41,700 bases of DNA from Streptomyces sp. GC420 (GTDB lineage Bacteria > Actinomycetota > Actinomycetes > Streptomycetales > Streptomycetaceae), in NCBI RefSeq assembly GCF_009916105.1, contig NZ_JAAAXQ010000017.1, positions 1-41,700 of the forward strand, in the 5' to 3' direction. Position numbers and translations under genes: made by a program. Every line of letters begins with the position of its first letter. The stretch's first letter is position 1. This document shows positions 15,782 through 24,646 of this stretch, piece after piece. Under the pieces are notes generated by a model. That model saw only the letters and a list, made by a program, of their open reading frames with translations, was not told the DNA's origin and made no database searches.

Positions 15782-17671
15782 GTGAGCGACACACAGACCT
15801 TGATCGAGAACCGGCCGCCCTCCGTGGCGACCCTGTTCCTTGAGCGCGTGGCGGAGACTCCCGACGCCGAGGCCTACCGGTACCCCGTGCCGGCGGCCTC
15901 CGGGCAGGGGCCCGACGACTGGAAGTCGCTCAGCTGGGCGCAGGCGGCGGAGCGCGTGTACGCCATCGCCGCCGGCCTCGCCGACCTGGGCGTACAGGCC
16001 GAGGAGCGGGTCGCGCTGGCCTCCGGCACGCGCGTGGAATGGATCCTGTGCGACCTCGGGGTGATGTGCGCGGGCGCCGCCACGACCACCATCTACCCGA
16101 GCACGAATGCCGAGGAGTCGGCGTTCATCCTCTCGGACTCGGACAGCCGGGTCCTCATCGCGGAGGACGCGGCCCAGCTCGCCAAGGCCCGTGAGAAGCG
16201 CGCCGAGCTGCCGGGTCTCCGGCACGTCGTCGTCATCGACGCGGACGGTGTCGAGCCCGAGGAGGGGGAGCCCGAGGGATGGGTGCTCTCCCTCGCCGAG
16301 CTCGAGGCCCGCGGCGCGGCCTACCTGGAGAAGCACCCGCAGGCGGTCAAGGAGCGAGTCTCCGCGATCACGAAGGACCAGCTGGCGACGCTGATCTACA
16401 CCTCGGGCACGACGGGCCGCCCCAAGGGCGTCCGCCTCGCCCACGACGCCTGGGCGTACATGGCCAAGGCCATCCCGGCCACCGGCCTCATCACCAAGGA
16501 CGACGTGCAGTACCTGTGGCTGCCGCTCGCGCACGTCTTCGGCAAGGTGCTGACCTCCGGGCAGATCGAGGTGGGGCACGTCACCGCGGTCGACGGCCGC
16601 GTCGACAAGATCATCGAGAACCTGCCGGTCGTCCAGCCCACCTACATGGCCGCGGTGCCGCGCATCTTCGAGAAGGTCTACAACGGGGTCGCCGCCAAGG
16701 CGCGGGCGGGCGGCGGCGCCAAGTACAAGATCTTCCTGTGGGCCGCCGAGGTCGCCCGGGAGTACGCCAAGGTCTCCCAGGACAACTTCCGGCGCACCGG
16801 CGCGCGTTCCGTGCCCTTCGGACTGGCCGCCAAGCACGCGGTCGCCGACAGGCTCGTGTACGCGAAGCTCCGCGAGGCCTTCGGCGGCCGGCTGCGCGCC
16901 TGTGTCTCCGGCTCCGCCGCCCTCGCGCCCGACATCGGCTACTTCTTCTCCGGCGCCGGGGTCCACATCCTGGAGGGCTACGGTCTGACGGAGTCCAGCG
17001 CGGCCTCGTTCGTCAACCCCGGTGAGGCCTACCGCACCGGCACCGTCGGCAAGCCGGTGCCCGGCTGCGAGGTACGGATCGCCGACGACGGCGAGATCCT
17101 GCTGCGGGGCCCCGGCGTCATGCAGGGCTACCACGGCCTGCCCGACAAGACCGCGGAGGTCCTGGAGCCCGACGGCTGGTTCCACACCGGTGACATCGGC
17201 GAACTGTCGGACGACGGCTACCTGCGGATCACCGACCGCAAGAAGGACCTCATCAAGACCTCCGGCGGCAAGTACATCGCACCGGCCGAGGTCGAGGGCC
17301 AGTTCAAGGCCGTCTGCCCCTTCGTCTCCAACATCCTGGTCCACGGCGCCGACCGGAACTTCTGCACCGCGCTCATCGCCCTCGACGAGCCCGCCATCCT
17401 GGGCTGGGCGGCGGAGCACGGCATGAAGGGCAAGTCGTACGCCGACGTGGTGGCCGCCCCGGAGACGGTGGAGCTCATCGACGGATACGTCAGGCGCCTC
17501 AACGAAGGGCTCCAGCGCTGGCAGACCATCAAGAAGTTCCGGCTGCTGCCGCGTGATCTCGACGTCGAGCACGGCGAGCTGACGCCGAGCCTGAAACTGA
17601 AGCGCCCGGTGGTGGAGCGCGAGTACAAGGACCTCATCGAGGACATGTACGCGGGCACGCGGGAGGCGTAG
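15782..17671 (+). CDS. Long-chain fatty acid--CoA ligase (AMP-forming)
   Basis: The product has 629 residues from GTG 15782, preceded by GGAGG. It activates fatty acids through an acyl-adenylate to acyl-CoA at the membrane. ANL-superfamily motifs appear in order: the P-loop YTSGTTGRPKG at 206-216, the GYGLTESSA motif from about 399, and the block GWFHTGDIGELSDDGYLRI with DRKKDLIKTSGGKYIAP, which carries the adenylate-binding Asp/Arg and the hinge; a C-terminal lysine-containing segment (LTPSLKLKRPVV) closes it. Overall it resembles FadD15-type ligases. An in-frame ATG at 15749 is rejected because it lacks a ribosome site. Confidence 0.96.
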   Translation: MSDTQTLIENRPPSVATLFLERVAETPDAEAYRYPVPAASGQGPDDWKSLSWAQAAERVYAIAAGLADLGVQAEERVALASGTRVEWILCDLGVMCAGAATTTIYPSTNAEESAFILSDSDSRVLIAEDAAQLAKAREKRAELPGLRHVVVIDADGVEPEEGEPEGWVLSLAELEARGAAYLEKHPQAVKERVSAITKDQLATLIYTSGTTGRPKGVRLAHDAWAYMAKAIPATGLITKDDVQYLWLPLAHVFGKVLTSGQIEVGHVTAVDGRVDKIIENLPVVQPTYMAAVPRIFEKVYNGVAAKARAGGGAKYKIFLWAAEVAREYAKVSQDNFRRTGARSVPFGLAAKHAVADRLVYAKLREAFGGRLRACVSGSAALAPDIGYFFSGAGVHILEGYGLTESSAASFVNPGEAYRTGTVGKPVPGCEVRIADDGEILLRGPGVMQGYHGLPDKTAEVLEPDGWFHTGDIGELSDDGYLRITDRKKDLIKTSGGKYIAPAEVEGQFKAVCPFVSNILVHGADRNFCTALIALDEPAILGWAAEHGMKGKSYADVVAAPETVELIDGYVRRLNEGLQRWQTIKKFRLLPRDLDVEHGELTPSLKLKRPVVEREYKDLIEDMYAGTREA

Positions 17672-17693
17672 CCGACAGCCGGCGGCGGGTGAG

Positions 17694-17725
17694 GGGCGGG
17701 AGGTCGCGGACCTCCCGCCCCTTCC
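17694..17725 (+). terminator. Acyl-CoA ligase terminator
   Basis: A perfect 12-bp stem, GGGCGGGAGGTC (17694-17705) with GACCTCCCGCCC (17709-17720), has a three-base loop and is followed by CTTCC, 23 bases after the stop. Confidence 0.85.
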
Positions 17726-17761
17726 CGTGCGCCCGGGGACGCCAGCGGGAACGGAGGACGG

Positions 17762-17827
17762 CACCGCAGGCACCGGGCACCGCAGGCACCGGGCACCACA
17801 CGCACCGGGCACCACAGGCATCACGGG
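17762..17827. repeat. 16-bp tandem repeat, about four copies
   Basis: Units of CACCGCAGGCACCGGG run at 17762-17777 and 17778-17793 (identical), 17794-17809 (two or three changes) and 17810 onward (diverged, with a small insertion). The array lies in the gap between the acyl-CoA ligase and the FG-GAP gene and is not in a believable gene. Confidence 0.85.
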
Positions 17828-17986
17828 CATCGCAAAAAGACCGCCGGGACCTCAGGACCCAGGTACAACCCTTTGCCCGCTCCGCGTGTCTGATGATCGC
17901 CGTGCCCCGATGACGCACGGGCGAACCCAGGGCAAACCCCGGGGCAACCCCGGGCGGAACGGGGCCGGCGGACCCCCGACGACCGC

Positions 17987-18007
17987 GGGACGCCTGCCAG
18001 GCGTCCC
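17987..18007 (+). promoter_or_regulatory. Leader hairpin before FG-GAP gene
   Basis: GGGACGCCT and AGGCGTCCC form a perfect 9-bp stem with a three-base loop, ending about ten bases before the AGGAGA ribosome site of the gene at 18032. It could stabilise the mRNA or affect translation. The rest of the 17672-18031 gap holds the terminator and tandem repeat and no gene. Confidence 0.5.
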
Positions 18008-18031
18008 CCGCACGCAGCAGGAGAACCCCGC

Positions 18032-19507
18032 ATGCACAAACACCGGCGTCTCGTCCTCGCGACGGCCACCGCTGCCGCGATGACGGGTGGGCTGCTCACC
18101 TTCTCGTCCGCGACGGCGACGGCCGCGGACTCCGTCCACCACCACGAGGCCGACTTCAACAACGACGGATACGGCGACGCCGCGTTCTCCGCGGGCAACG
18201 CCACCGTCGGCGGCAAGAAGGAAGCCGGCCAGATCGTCGCCCTGTACGGCTCCGCGAGCGGCGTGAAGTCCACGTCCCGCACCACCTTCAGCCAGAACAC
18301 GACCGGTGTCCCGGGCGGCGCCGAGACCGGTGACCACTTCGGCTGGATCAGCGCCTACGGCGACTTCGACGGCGACGGCTACGACGACCTCGCGGTCTCC
18401 GCGGCGTACGAGGACGTCTCCGGAGACACCGACGGCGGCACCGTCATCATCCTGTGGGGCTCGTCGACCGGCCTCAAGGGCGGGACGACCCTCAAGGACC
18501 CCGCCGTCTCCTCCCACGACCGCTGGGGCGACACCCTCGCCGCGGGCGACTTCGACGGCGACGGCAAGGAGGACCTGGCGGTCGGCACCTCGTCCAGCAC
18601 CATTTACGTCTTCAAGAAGGGCATCACGCGCTCGGGCGGCTACGGAGCCCGGTACACCGTCAAGCCCCCGATCCAGTCCGGTGGTCTGACCGGCCCGATC
18701 AACCTCACCGCGGGCGACGTCAACGGCGACGACATCACCGACCTCGTCGTCGACGGCTACGAGACCGACAGCGAGTACGGCTGGAACACGAACTACTACG
18801 TGCCCGGCACGGCCGCCTCCGGCCTGGACGTCTCGTACGCGCAGGAGATCAAGCGCGGCGTCATCACCGCCATCGGCGACGTGAACGGCGACGGCTACGG
18901 CGACATCGTCACCGGCCAGTCCTGGGACCCGTCCAACGACGGCAGCCCCTCGGTCCCCGAGTCCTCCACCGGCGGCAAGGCCCACATCGTCTACGGCTCC
19001 GAGAGCGGCCCGGACACCGCGGTCGCCGTCACCCAGGACACAGGCAACGTGCCCGGAGGCTCGGAGCGCGGCGACTGGTTCGGCAGCGAACTGTCCCTGG
19101 GCGACATCAACGGCGACGGCTACCAGGACCTGGCGATCTCCGCGCCGGGAGAGAACCTGGGCGGCGTGGTCGACACCGGCGCGGTCACCGTCCTGTACGG
19201 CTCCGCCTCGGGCCTCAACACCTCGTCGGGTTCGCAGTACTTCGCCCAGTCGACGGCCGGTGTCCCCGGCGGCGACGAGAAGGAGGACTACTTCGGCGCC
19301 GAGGTCAAGCTGACCGACGTCACCGGCGACGGCAAGTCGGACCTGCTCGTCGGCGCGCAGGGCGAGAACGACTTCAACGGGTCGCTGACCTACCTGCCGT
19401 CCGGAGGCACGAAGATCACCACGACCGGCTCGCGGGCGCTGTCGACCACGTCGGTCGGCGTCTCCACCGACGGCTACCCGGTCTTCGGCGCCAACGCCGC
19501 CAACTGA
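18032..19507 (+). CDS. Secreted FG-GAP / integrin-alpha-type beta-propeller protein
   Basis: The product has 491 residues, with AGGAGA before the ATG. An N-terminal Sec signal peptide (RR at 5-6, hydrophobic core, cleavage near TATA-AD at about 32) is followed by seven calcium-type DxDxDGxxD loops: DFNNDGYGD, DFDGDGYDD, DFDGDGKED, DVNGDDITD, DVNGDGYGD, DINGDGYQD and DVTGDGKSD. Most sit in FG-GAP repeats (for example LYGSASG, GDHFGW, GDWFG). Seven loops fit one complete seven-bladed propeller. There is no sortase signal, hydrolase motif or membrane anchor, so the protein is probably secreted as a Ca-binding module with an unknown ligand. DVNGDDITD is the degenerate loop. Confidence 0.93.
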   Translation: MHKHRRLVLATATAAAMTGGLLTFSSATATAADSVHHHEADFNNDGYGDAAFSAGNATVGGKKEAGQIVALYGSASGVKSTSRTTFSQNTTGVPGGAETGDHFGWISAYGDFDGDGYDDLAVSAAYEDVSGDTDGGTVIILWGSSTGLKGGTTLKDPAVSSHDRWGDTLAAGDFDGDGKEDLAVGTSSSTIYVFKKGITRSGGYGARYTVKPPIQSGGLTGPINLTAGDVNGDDITDLVVDGYETDSEYGWNTNYYVPGTAASGLDVSYAQEIKRGVITAIGDVNGDGYGDIVTGQSWDPSNDGSPSVPESSTGGKAHIVYGSESGPDTAVAVTQDTGNVPGGSERGDWFGSELSLGDINGDGYQDLAISAPGENLGGVVDTGAVTVLYGSASGLNTSSGSQYFAQSTAGVPGGDEKEDYFGAEVKLTDVTGDGKSDLLVGAQGENDFNGSLTYLPSGGTKITTTGSRALSTTSVGVSTDGYPVFGANAAN

Positions 19508-19511
19508 CACG

Positions 19512-19541
19512 GTGTGCGGCCGGCGCGAGCCGGCCGCACAC
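19512..19541. terminator. Bidirectional terminator between convergent genes
   Basis: A perfect 13-bp stem (19512-19524 with 19529-19541) with a GCGA loop serves both the FG-GAP gene and the response regulator. Confidence 0.85.
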
Positions 19542-19549
19542 GCCGGGCC

Positions 19550-20134
19550 TTAGCGCGTGAGCCCCGGCCGCAGTCCGCGCAGGGACTCCTCCAGGCGCGA
19601 GACGCGGTCGCACAGCTCGGCGGAGGCCGCGTCGCCGCCGCGGGACAGCGCCGTCTCGACGGCCAGGACCCGGTCCGCGAGTTCGGCGAACTGCGCCTGC
19701 TCCCGCGCCAGCAGAAGCTCCAGCTGGCGCGTCTTGCGGTGCAGGTCGAGGAAGACGTTCACCTTGGCGCGCAGCACCCACGGGTCGAAGGGCTTGCCGA
19801 TGAAGTCCGCCGCGCCCGTGGAGTAGCCCCGGAAGGCGAACGCACTGTCGTTGTCCTTCCCTGTCAGGAAGATGATCGGCACGTCCCTGGCCCCGTCGAG
19901 GCGCTTGATGCGGGTCGCGGTCTCGAAACCGTCCATGCCCGGCATGTGCACGTCCAGCAGGACGACGGCGAACCGCTGCCGCAGCAGGGCCGCGACGGCC
20001 TCACCGCCGGAACGCGCGCGTACCAGCGGCTCGTTGAGGGAGGCGAGAACCGCCTCCAGGGCGGCGAGGTTGTCCTCCATGTCGTCCACGATCAATATGC
20101 GCGCCGGTTCATCGGCAGCGACCCCGGTGCTCAT
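19550..20134 (-). CDS. Response regulator with receiver domain and C-terminal coiled coil
   Basis: The product has 194 residues from ATG 20134, which follows GAGG; an upstream in-frame start at 20188 is rejected. The receiver domain (about 11-130) has the acidic pair D17/D18, the phosphoacceptor D61 in LLDVHMPGMDGF, T91 and K114 (GKPF). The remaining ~65 residues are a helical, Leu/Glu/Arg-rich coiled coil with no DNA-binding domain, so it should act through protein contacts. It is divergent from the HATPase/GAF/PP2C protein, which suggests the two form one signalling module; no histidine kinase is adjacent. Confidence 0.93.
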   Translation of the reverse strand: MSTGVAADEPARILIVDDMEDNLAALEAVLASLNEPLVRARSGGEAVAALLRQRFAVVLLDVHMPGMDGFETATRIKRLDGARDVPIIFLTGKDNDSAFAFRGYSTGAADFIGKPFDPWVLRAKVNVFLDLHRKTRQLELLLAREQAQFAELADRVLAVETALSRGGDAASAELCDRVSRLEESLRGLRPGLTR

Positions 20135-20318
20135 ACGGTCGGCCTCACAGTGTTGTCCCGCTGTCGTCAGAAGTTGGCTGAATGGCACTGGTTCTGTTCA
20201 TGGTGGCCCACTTCGGTGACTCCGTGCACATGGGCGGGCTCAGTCTGTCACCCTGTGAGGGACACAAGCGGTGCATTGTCCGAACTGCTCACTGCACACT
20301 CTCTCCTGGAGCCGCACA

Positions 20319-22355
20319 GTGAGGTCTTTACCGAGGTCTCGCCCTCTCCCGCAGGTGCTGCCGCACGCCCTGACACCGGCCGAGGGCCGCTGTGCCGCGC
20401 GCACCAGCCTGCCGGACAGTCCGATGGCACCCGCCGCCGCCCGCCGCTTCGTACGGGGCGCGCTCTCCGGCTGGACCGCCGTGGGACTCCCGGGCACCGA
20501 GCGGATCGACGAGCGGCTCGCCGAGGACGCCGTCCTCCTCGTCAGCGAGCTCGTCACCAACGCCGTCGTGCACGCCGGGACGGCGGTCGACGTGCTGTGC
20601 CGGATCGAGGAGGCGTACGACGGCGAGCCCGCCGCGCTGCGCGTCGAGGTCGGCGACCACCATCCCGCCAGGGCTGTGAGGCGGGAGGCCTCGGCCCCCT
20701 TCGAGGAGGCCCCGGGCCTGCGCGAGTACGGGCGCGGCCTCGGCCTGGTCGCCGCGCTCTCCGAGTCGTGGGGCATCACCTACCGCGGCAACCGCAAGGC
20801 GGTCTGGGCCCGGCTGTCCGTCGGGGTGCCCGACCCCGCTTCGGCCTTCGACCCGCTCGGCCTGAGCGTCGCCGACATCCTCGCGCCCGCCCGGCCGCCT
20901 TACGCCCCCGAGGCCGTGGAGTCTCCCGCACGCACGGGGCACGGGCACGGGCTCCGGGACGGACACGGGGACGGACACGGACAGGAGTCCGCGCCCGGCG
21001 GGGAGCACCGCCGGGCGGAGGGTCCCGGCCAGGAGGAGGGACGGGGCGCCGGGCGCGGGTGGGGCGAGGAGCGCGACTGGATCAGCCGGGGCGCCCTCAC
21101 CTTCCTCGCCGAGGCCTCCGACCTCCTCACCGGCCAGCTCGACGAGGACATGGTCGCCGCCCTCGCCTGCCAGCTCCTCGTGCCGCGCCTCGCCGACTGG
21201 TGCGCCGTCTGGCTGGGCGACGAGAACGGCACCGGCCGACACCCCGGCACCTCCCGCCCGGCCGGCCCGTCCCGGCTCGCCCGCGTCTGGCACCGCAGCG
21301 AGAACCTCATCGACGAGCTCCGCGCCGCCCTGGAGAAGGACCCGCCGGCCGTCCCGGGCGACGGGACGCCCCAGCCCGTTCCCGTGCGGCCGCCGTCCTT
21401 CGCCCCCGCGGGCGAGGGTGACGGAACGGCCGTCGCCTACCCACTGCTCGCCGGCGGCCGCACCCTGGGCGTGCTGCTGCTCGGCCGTACCGTGGAACCG
21501 CGGCTGCCGGACGAGGTCACCGGCCTCGTCGAGGACTTCGCCCGCCGTGTCGCCCTGGCGATCGGCGCAGCCCGCCAGTACGCCAGGCAGGTCACCATCA
21601 GCCGGGTGCTCCAGCAGGGGCTGCTGCCCAGCGCGGTCGCCGAGATCCCGGGGGTGGAGAGCGCCCTGGTGTACGAGCCCAGGGGACAGGGCGTCGCGGG
21701 AGGAGACTTCTACGACGTCTTCCCGGCAGGCGACGGCCGCTGGTGCTTCGCCCTCGGCGACGTCTGCGGCAACGGGCCCGAGGCCGCCGTCGTCACGGGC
21801 CTCGCCAGGCCCTGGCTGCGGCTCCTCGCACGCGAGGGCTACCAGGCCGCCGAGGTCCTCGACCGGCTCAACAGGCTGCTCCTGGACGATGCCACGGAGG
21901 CGGCGGAGGCATCGGTGTCCGCGGGCGCGGGCGACCCGTCGCGCTTCCTGTCCGTGCTGTACGGCGAGCTGGTGCCGGAGCGCGAGGGGGTGCGCTGCAC
22001 GCTCTCCAGCGCCGGGCACCCGCTGCCGCTGCTGCTGCGCCCCGACGGGTCCGTGCGGCCCGTCGCGCAGCCGCAGCTGCTGCTGGGCGTCGTCGACGGC
22101 GCCCCGTACAGCAGCGAGACCTTTCTGCTGAAGCCCGGTGACACCCTGCTCTGCGTCACCGACGGCGTCACCGAGCGGCGCAGCGGGGACGGCCAGCGCC
22201 AGTTCGACGACGGCGACGGGCTCTCCGCCGCGCTGTCCGGCTGCGCGGGCCTCGGTGCCCGGGGCGTCGCCGAGCGGATCAGAACCCTCGTCCACGACTA
22301 CTCCCCCCTTCCGCCCGACGACGACCTCGCCCTCCTGGTCCTCCAGGCCCGCTGA
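20319..22355 (+). CDS. HATPase-GAF-SpoIIE (PP2C) phosphatase, TTA-containing
   Basis: The product has 678 residues from GTG 20319, which has GGAG seven bases upstream. GTG 20271, also with a GAGGGA site, is the alternative. Order of domains: an anti-sigma-type HATPase (about 30-170; N-box LVSELVTNAVVHAG, G-box GRGLGLVAALS), a His/Gly/Asp-rich linker (about 205-242), a GAF domain (about 250-420), and a PP2C/SpoIIE phosphatase (from about 445; GGDFYDV, GDVCGNG, VTDGVTERR, PPDDDLALLVL). It probably dephosphorylates an anti-sigma-factor antagonist in a partner-switching pathway. The fourth codon from GTG 20319 is TTA (20328-20330), which makes translation depend on the bldA tRNA if either GTG is used. 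Confidence 0.93.
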   Translation: MRSLPRSRPLPQVLPHALTPAEGRCAARTSLPDSPMAPAAARRFVRGALSGWTAVGLPGTERIDERLAEDAVLLVSELVTNAVVHAGTAVDVLCRIEEAYDGEPAALRVEVGDHHPARAVRREASAPFEEAPGLREYGRGLGLVAALSESWGITYRGNRKAVWARLSVGVPDPASAFDPLGLSVADILAPARPPYAPEAVESPARTGHGHGLRDGHGDGHGQESAPGGEHRRAEGPGQEEGRGAGRGWGEERDWISRGALTFLAEASDLLTGQLDEDMVAALACQLLVPRLADWCAVWLGDENGTGRHPGTSRPAGPSRLARVWHRSENLIDELRAALEKDPPAVPGDGTPQPVPVRPPSFAPAGEGDGTAVAYPLLAGGRTLGVLLLGRTVEPRLPDEVTGLVEDFARRVALAIGAARQYARQVTISRVLQQGLLPSAVAEIPGVESALVYEPRGQGVAGGDFYDVFPAGDGRWCFALGDVCGNGPEAAVVTGLARPWLRLLAREGYQAAEVLDRLNRLLLDDATEAAEASVSAGAGDPSRFLSVLYGELVPEREGVRCTLSSAGHPLPLLLRPDGSVRPVAQPQLLLGVVDGAPYSSETFLLKPGDTLLCVTDGVTERRSGDGQRQFDDGDGLSAALSGCAGLGARGVAERIRTLVHDYSPLPPDDDLALLVLQAR

Positions 22356-22443
22356 CCCGCACGAGCCGGCGGGCCCCGGCCCCACCCACGGCCCCGGAGC
22401 GTGGCGGGGCCGGGGGTTTCCGGCGCCTGGGACAATGGGGGGC

Positions 22444-23676
22444 ATGCCTTCCGTACTGCCCGATGGTGAGCCCCTGCCCGAGAGCGGGGCGCTGCCCGCG
22501 TCCGCCCTGGAGGGCGCCGCCGGGCGACCCCTCGGGTTCTATCTGCATGTGCCGTACTGCGCCACGCGCTGCGGCTACTGCGACTTCAACACGTACACCG
22601 CCACCGAGCTGCGCGGTTCCGGCGGTGTCCTCGCCTCCCGGGACAACTACGCCGAGACGCTCGCCGACGAGATCCGCCTCGCGCGGAAGGTGCTCGGAGA
22701 CGATCCCCGCAGCGTCGACACCGTCTTCGTCGGAGGCGGTACGCCGACCCTGCTGGACGCAGGGCACCTGGTGCGGATGCTCGACGCCGTCCGGCAGGAA
22801 TTCGGGCTCGCGGACGGCGCGGAGATCACCACCGAGGCCAACCCGGAGTCCGTGGACCCGGCCTACCTCGAACAGCTGCGGGCCGGTGGCTTCAACCGGA
22901 TCTCCTTCGGGATGCAGAGCGCCCGGCAGCACGTGCTGAAGGTCCTGGACCGCACACACACCCCCGGGCGGCCCGAGGCCTGTGTCGGGGAGGCGCGGGC
23001 GGCAGGGTTCGATCATGTGAACCTGGACCTGATCTACGGGACCCCGGGGGAGTCCGACGAGGACTGGCGGGCCTCGCTGGACGCGGCGCTCGGCGCCGGG
23101 CCCGACCATGTGTCGGCGTACGCGCTGATCGTCGAGGAGGGCACACGGCTCGCCCGGCGGATCCGGCGCGGCGAGGTGCCGATGACCGACGACGACGTGC
23201 ACGCCGACCGGTACCTCATCGCCGAGGAGATGCTCGGCGGCGCCGGCTTCGAGTGGTACGAGGTCTCCAACTGGGCCACCGGCGAGGCCGCCAGGTGCCT
23301 GCACAACGAGTTGTACTGGCGCGGCGCCGACTGGTGGGGTGCCGGGCCCGGAGCGCACAGCCATGTCGGCGGCGTGCGCTGGTGGAACGTCAAGCACCCG
23401 GGCGCGTACGCGGCGGCCCTCGCGCAGGGGCGCACGCCGGGGGCCGGGCGCGAAGTGCTCGGCGACGAGGACCGGCGGGTGGAGCGCGTGCTGCTGGAGC
23501 TGCGGCTGCGGGAGGGCTGCCCGCTGGACGTCCTGCGGCCCGCCGGCCTCGCGGCCTCCCGCCGCGCCCTCGCGGACGGGCTGCTGGAGGCCGGTCCCTA
23601 CGCCGCCGGGCGTGCCGTGCTGACGCTGAGGGGGCGGCTGCTGGCCGACGCGGTGGTGCGGGACCTGGTGGACTGA
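22444..23676 (+). CDS. hemW: HemW-type radical SAM haem chaperone
   Basis: The product has 410 residues from ATG 22444, seven bases after GACAAT (leaderless layout). The radical-SAM cluster motif C39-x3-C43-x2-C46 is in YCATRCGYCDF; GGGTPTLL and the HemW C-terminal domain follow. Such proteins were long annotated as oxygen-independent coproporphyrinogen oxidase (HemN), but HemW members bind haem and insert it into respiratory enzymes, and this one has the HemW-type short N terminus. Position just before hrcA-dnaJ2 (with two opposite-strand genes between) is typical of Streptomyces. Confidence 0.93.
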   Translation: MPSVLPDGEPLPESGALPASALEGAAGRPLGFYLHVPYCATRCGYCDFNTYTATELRGSGGVLASRDNYAETLADEIRLARKVLGDDPRSVDTVFVGGGTPTLLDAGHLVRMLDAVRQEFGLADGAEITTEANPESVDPAYLEQLRAGGFNRISFGMQSARQHVLKVLDRTHTPGRPEACVGEARAAGFDHVNLDLIYGTPGESDEDWRASLDAALGAGPDHVSAYALIVEEGTRLARRIRRGEVPMTDDDVHADRYLIAEEMLGGAGFEWYEVSNWATGEAARCLHNELYWRGADWWGAGPGAHSHVGGVRWWNVKHPGAYAAALAQGRTPGAGREVLGDEDRRVERVLLELRLREGCPLDVLRPAGLAASRRALADGLLEAGPYAAGRAVLTLRGRLLADAVVRDLVD

Positions 23677-23768
23677 CGGGCCGCGGGGCCGGGATACCGG
23701 GGACCGGCCCGACGGGCCACTGGACGGAAGCCCCCTGCGACGGAACCGTTCCCGTGAACGGAACGGGC

Positions 23769-23790
23769 CCCCGGGACCGGCCCGGGGTTT
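23769..23790 (-). terminator. Terminator between hemW and DUF3097 genes
   Basis: CCCCGGG (23769-23775) pairs with CCCGGGG (23781-23787) across ACCGG; a second short stem, CCGTTC (23746-23751) with GAACGG (23756-23761), lies beside it. The genes converge here. Confidence 0.5.
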
Positions 23791-23793
23791 CCG

Positions 23794-24627
23794 TCAGCGG
23801 CGCGGGGTGTCCTCCGTCATGGTCACGTGATCGATCAGCTCCTCGACCCTGCCCAGCAGCTCCGGCTCCAGATCCTTGTACGACCGCACCCTGGACAGGA
23901 TGTGCTGCCAGGCCGCCCCCGTGTCGGCCGGCCAGCCCAGTGCCTCGCACACGCCCGTCTTCCAGTCCCGGCCGCGCGGCACCGACGGCCAGGCGGGGAT
24001 GCCCAGGGCGGCCGGCTTCACCGCCTGCCAGACGTCGACGAAGGGATGGCCGACGATCAGCACGTGCGGGTCGGTGACCTGTGCGGCGATACGGGACTCC
24101 TTGGAGCCCGGGACGAGATGATCGACCAGGACGCCGAGGCGGGCGTCGGCGGCGGGCGCGAACTCGGCGACGATCGCGGGAAGGTCGTCGATGCCCTCCA
24201 GGTACTCGACGACGACGCCCTCGATCCGCAGGTCGTCACCCCAGACCCGCTCCACGAGCTCCGCGTCGTGGCGCCCCTCCACGTAGATGCGGCCGGCGCG
24301 GGCCACCCGGGCGCGGGCGCCCGGGACCGCGACCGACCCCGACGCGGTGCGGGCCGGCGGCAGCGGGCCGGCCGCCCTGGGGCGTACGAGGGTGACGGGG
24401 CGGCCTTCGAGGAGGAAGCCGCGGGGCTCCATGGGGAAGACGCGGTGCTTGCCGAAGCGGTCCTCCAGGGTGACGGTCGGGCCCTGGGCGGTCTTCTCCG
24501 TACGGATGACCGCCCCGCAGAAGCCCGTCGTCACCTCCTCGACGACAAGGTCGGGCTCGGCCACCACCTCGGGGGCGGGGGCCTGCTTCTTCCACGGCGG
24601 TGTCAGATCGGGGCTGTAATGGCGCAC
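23794..24627 (-). CDS. DUF3097 family protein
   Basis: The product has 277 residues from GTG 24627 (MRHYSPDLTPPWKK), seven bases after TACTGT on the minus strand, again a leaderless layout. The protein is acidic overall, with segments GRIYVEGRHDAELVERVWGD, GRDWKTGVCEALGW and LVDHLVPGSKESRIA that are characteristic of this actinobacterial family. YVEGRHDAELVE and the downstream LVDHLVPGSKE are reminiscent of Toprim-like glutamate and acidic motifs, but I cannot assign a reaction. The metallo-hydrolase gene lies 19 bases upstream on the same strand. Confidence 0.88.
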   Translation of the reverse strand: MRHYSPDLTPPWKKQAPAPEVVAEPDLVVEEVTTGFCGAVIRTEKTAQGPTVTLEDRFGKHRVFPMEPRGFLLEGRPVTLVRPRAAGPLPPARTASGSVAVPGARARVARAGRIYVEGRHDAELVERVWGDDLRIEGVVVEYLEGIDDLPAIVAEFAPAADARLGVLVDHLVPGSKESRIAAQVTDPHVLIVGHPFVDVWQAVKPAALGIPAWPSVPRGRDWKTGVCEALGWPADTGAAWQHILSRVRSYKDLEPELLGRVEELIDHVTMTEDTPRR

Positions 24628-24646
24628 CCGACCGACAGTAGGACGA

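Noticed and set aside
15695..17830. Long minus-strand frame (711 codons) opposite the acyl-CoA ligase
   Set aside because: Antisense shadow of a strongly GC3-biased gene; it has no family motifs, and the ligase on the plus strand is certain.
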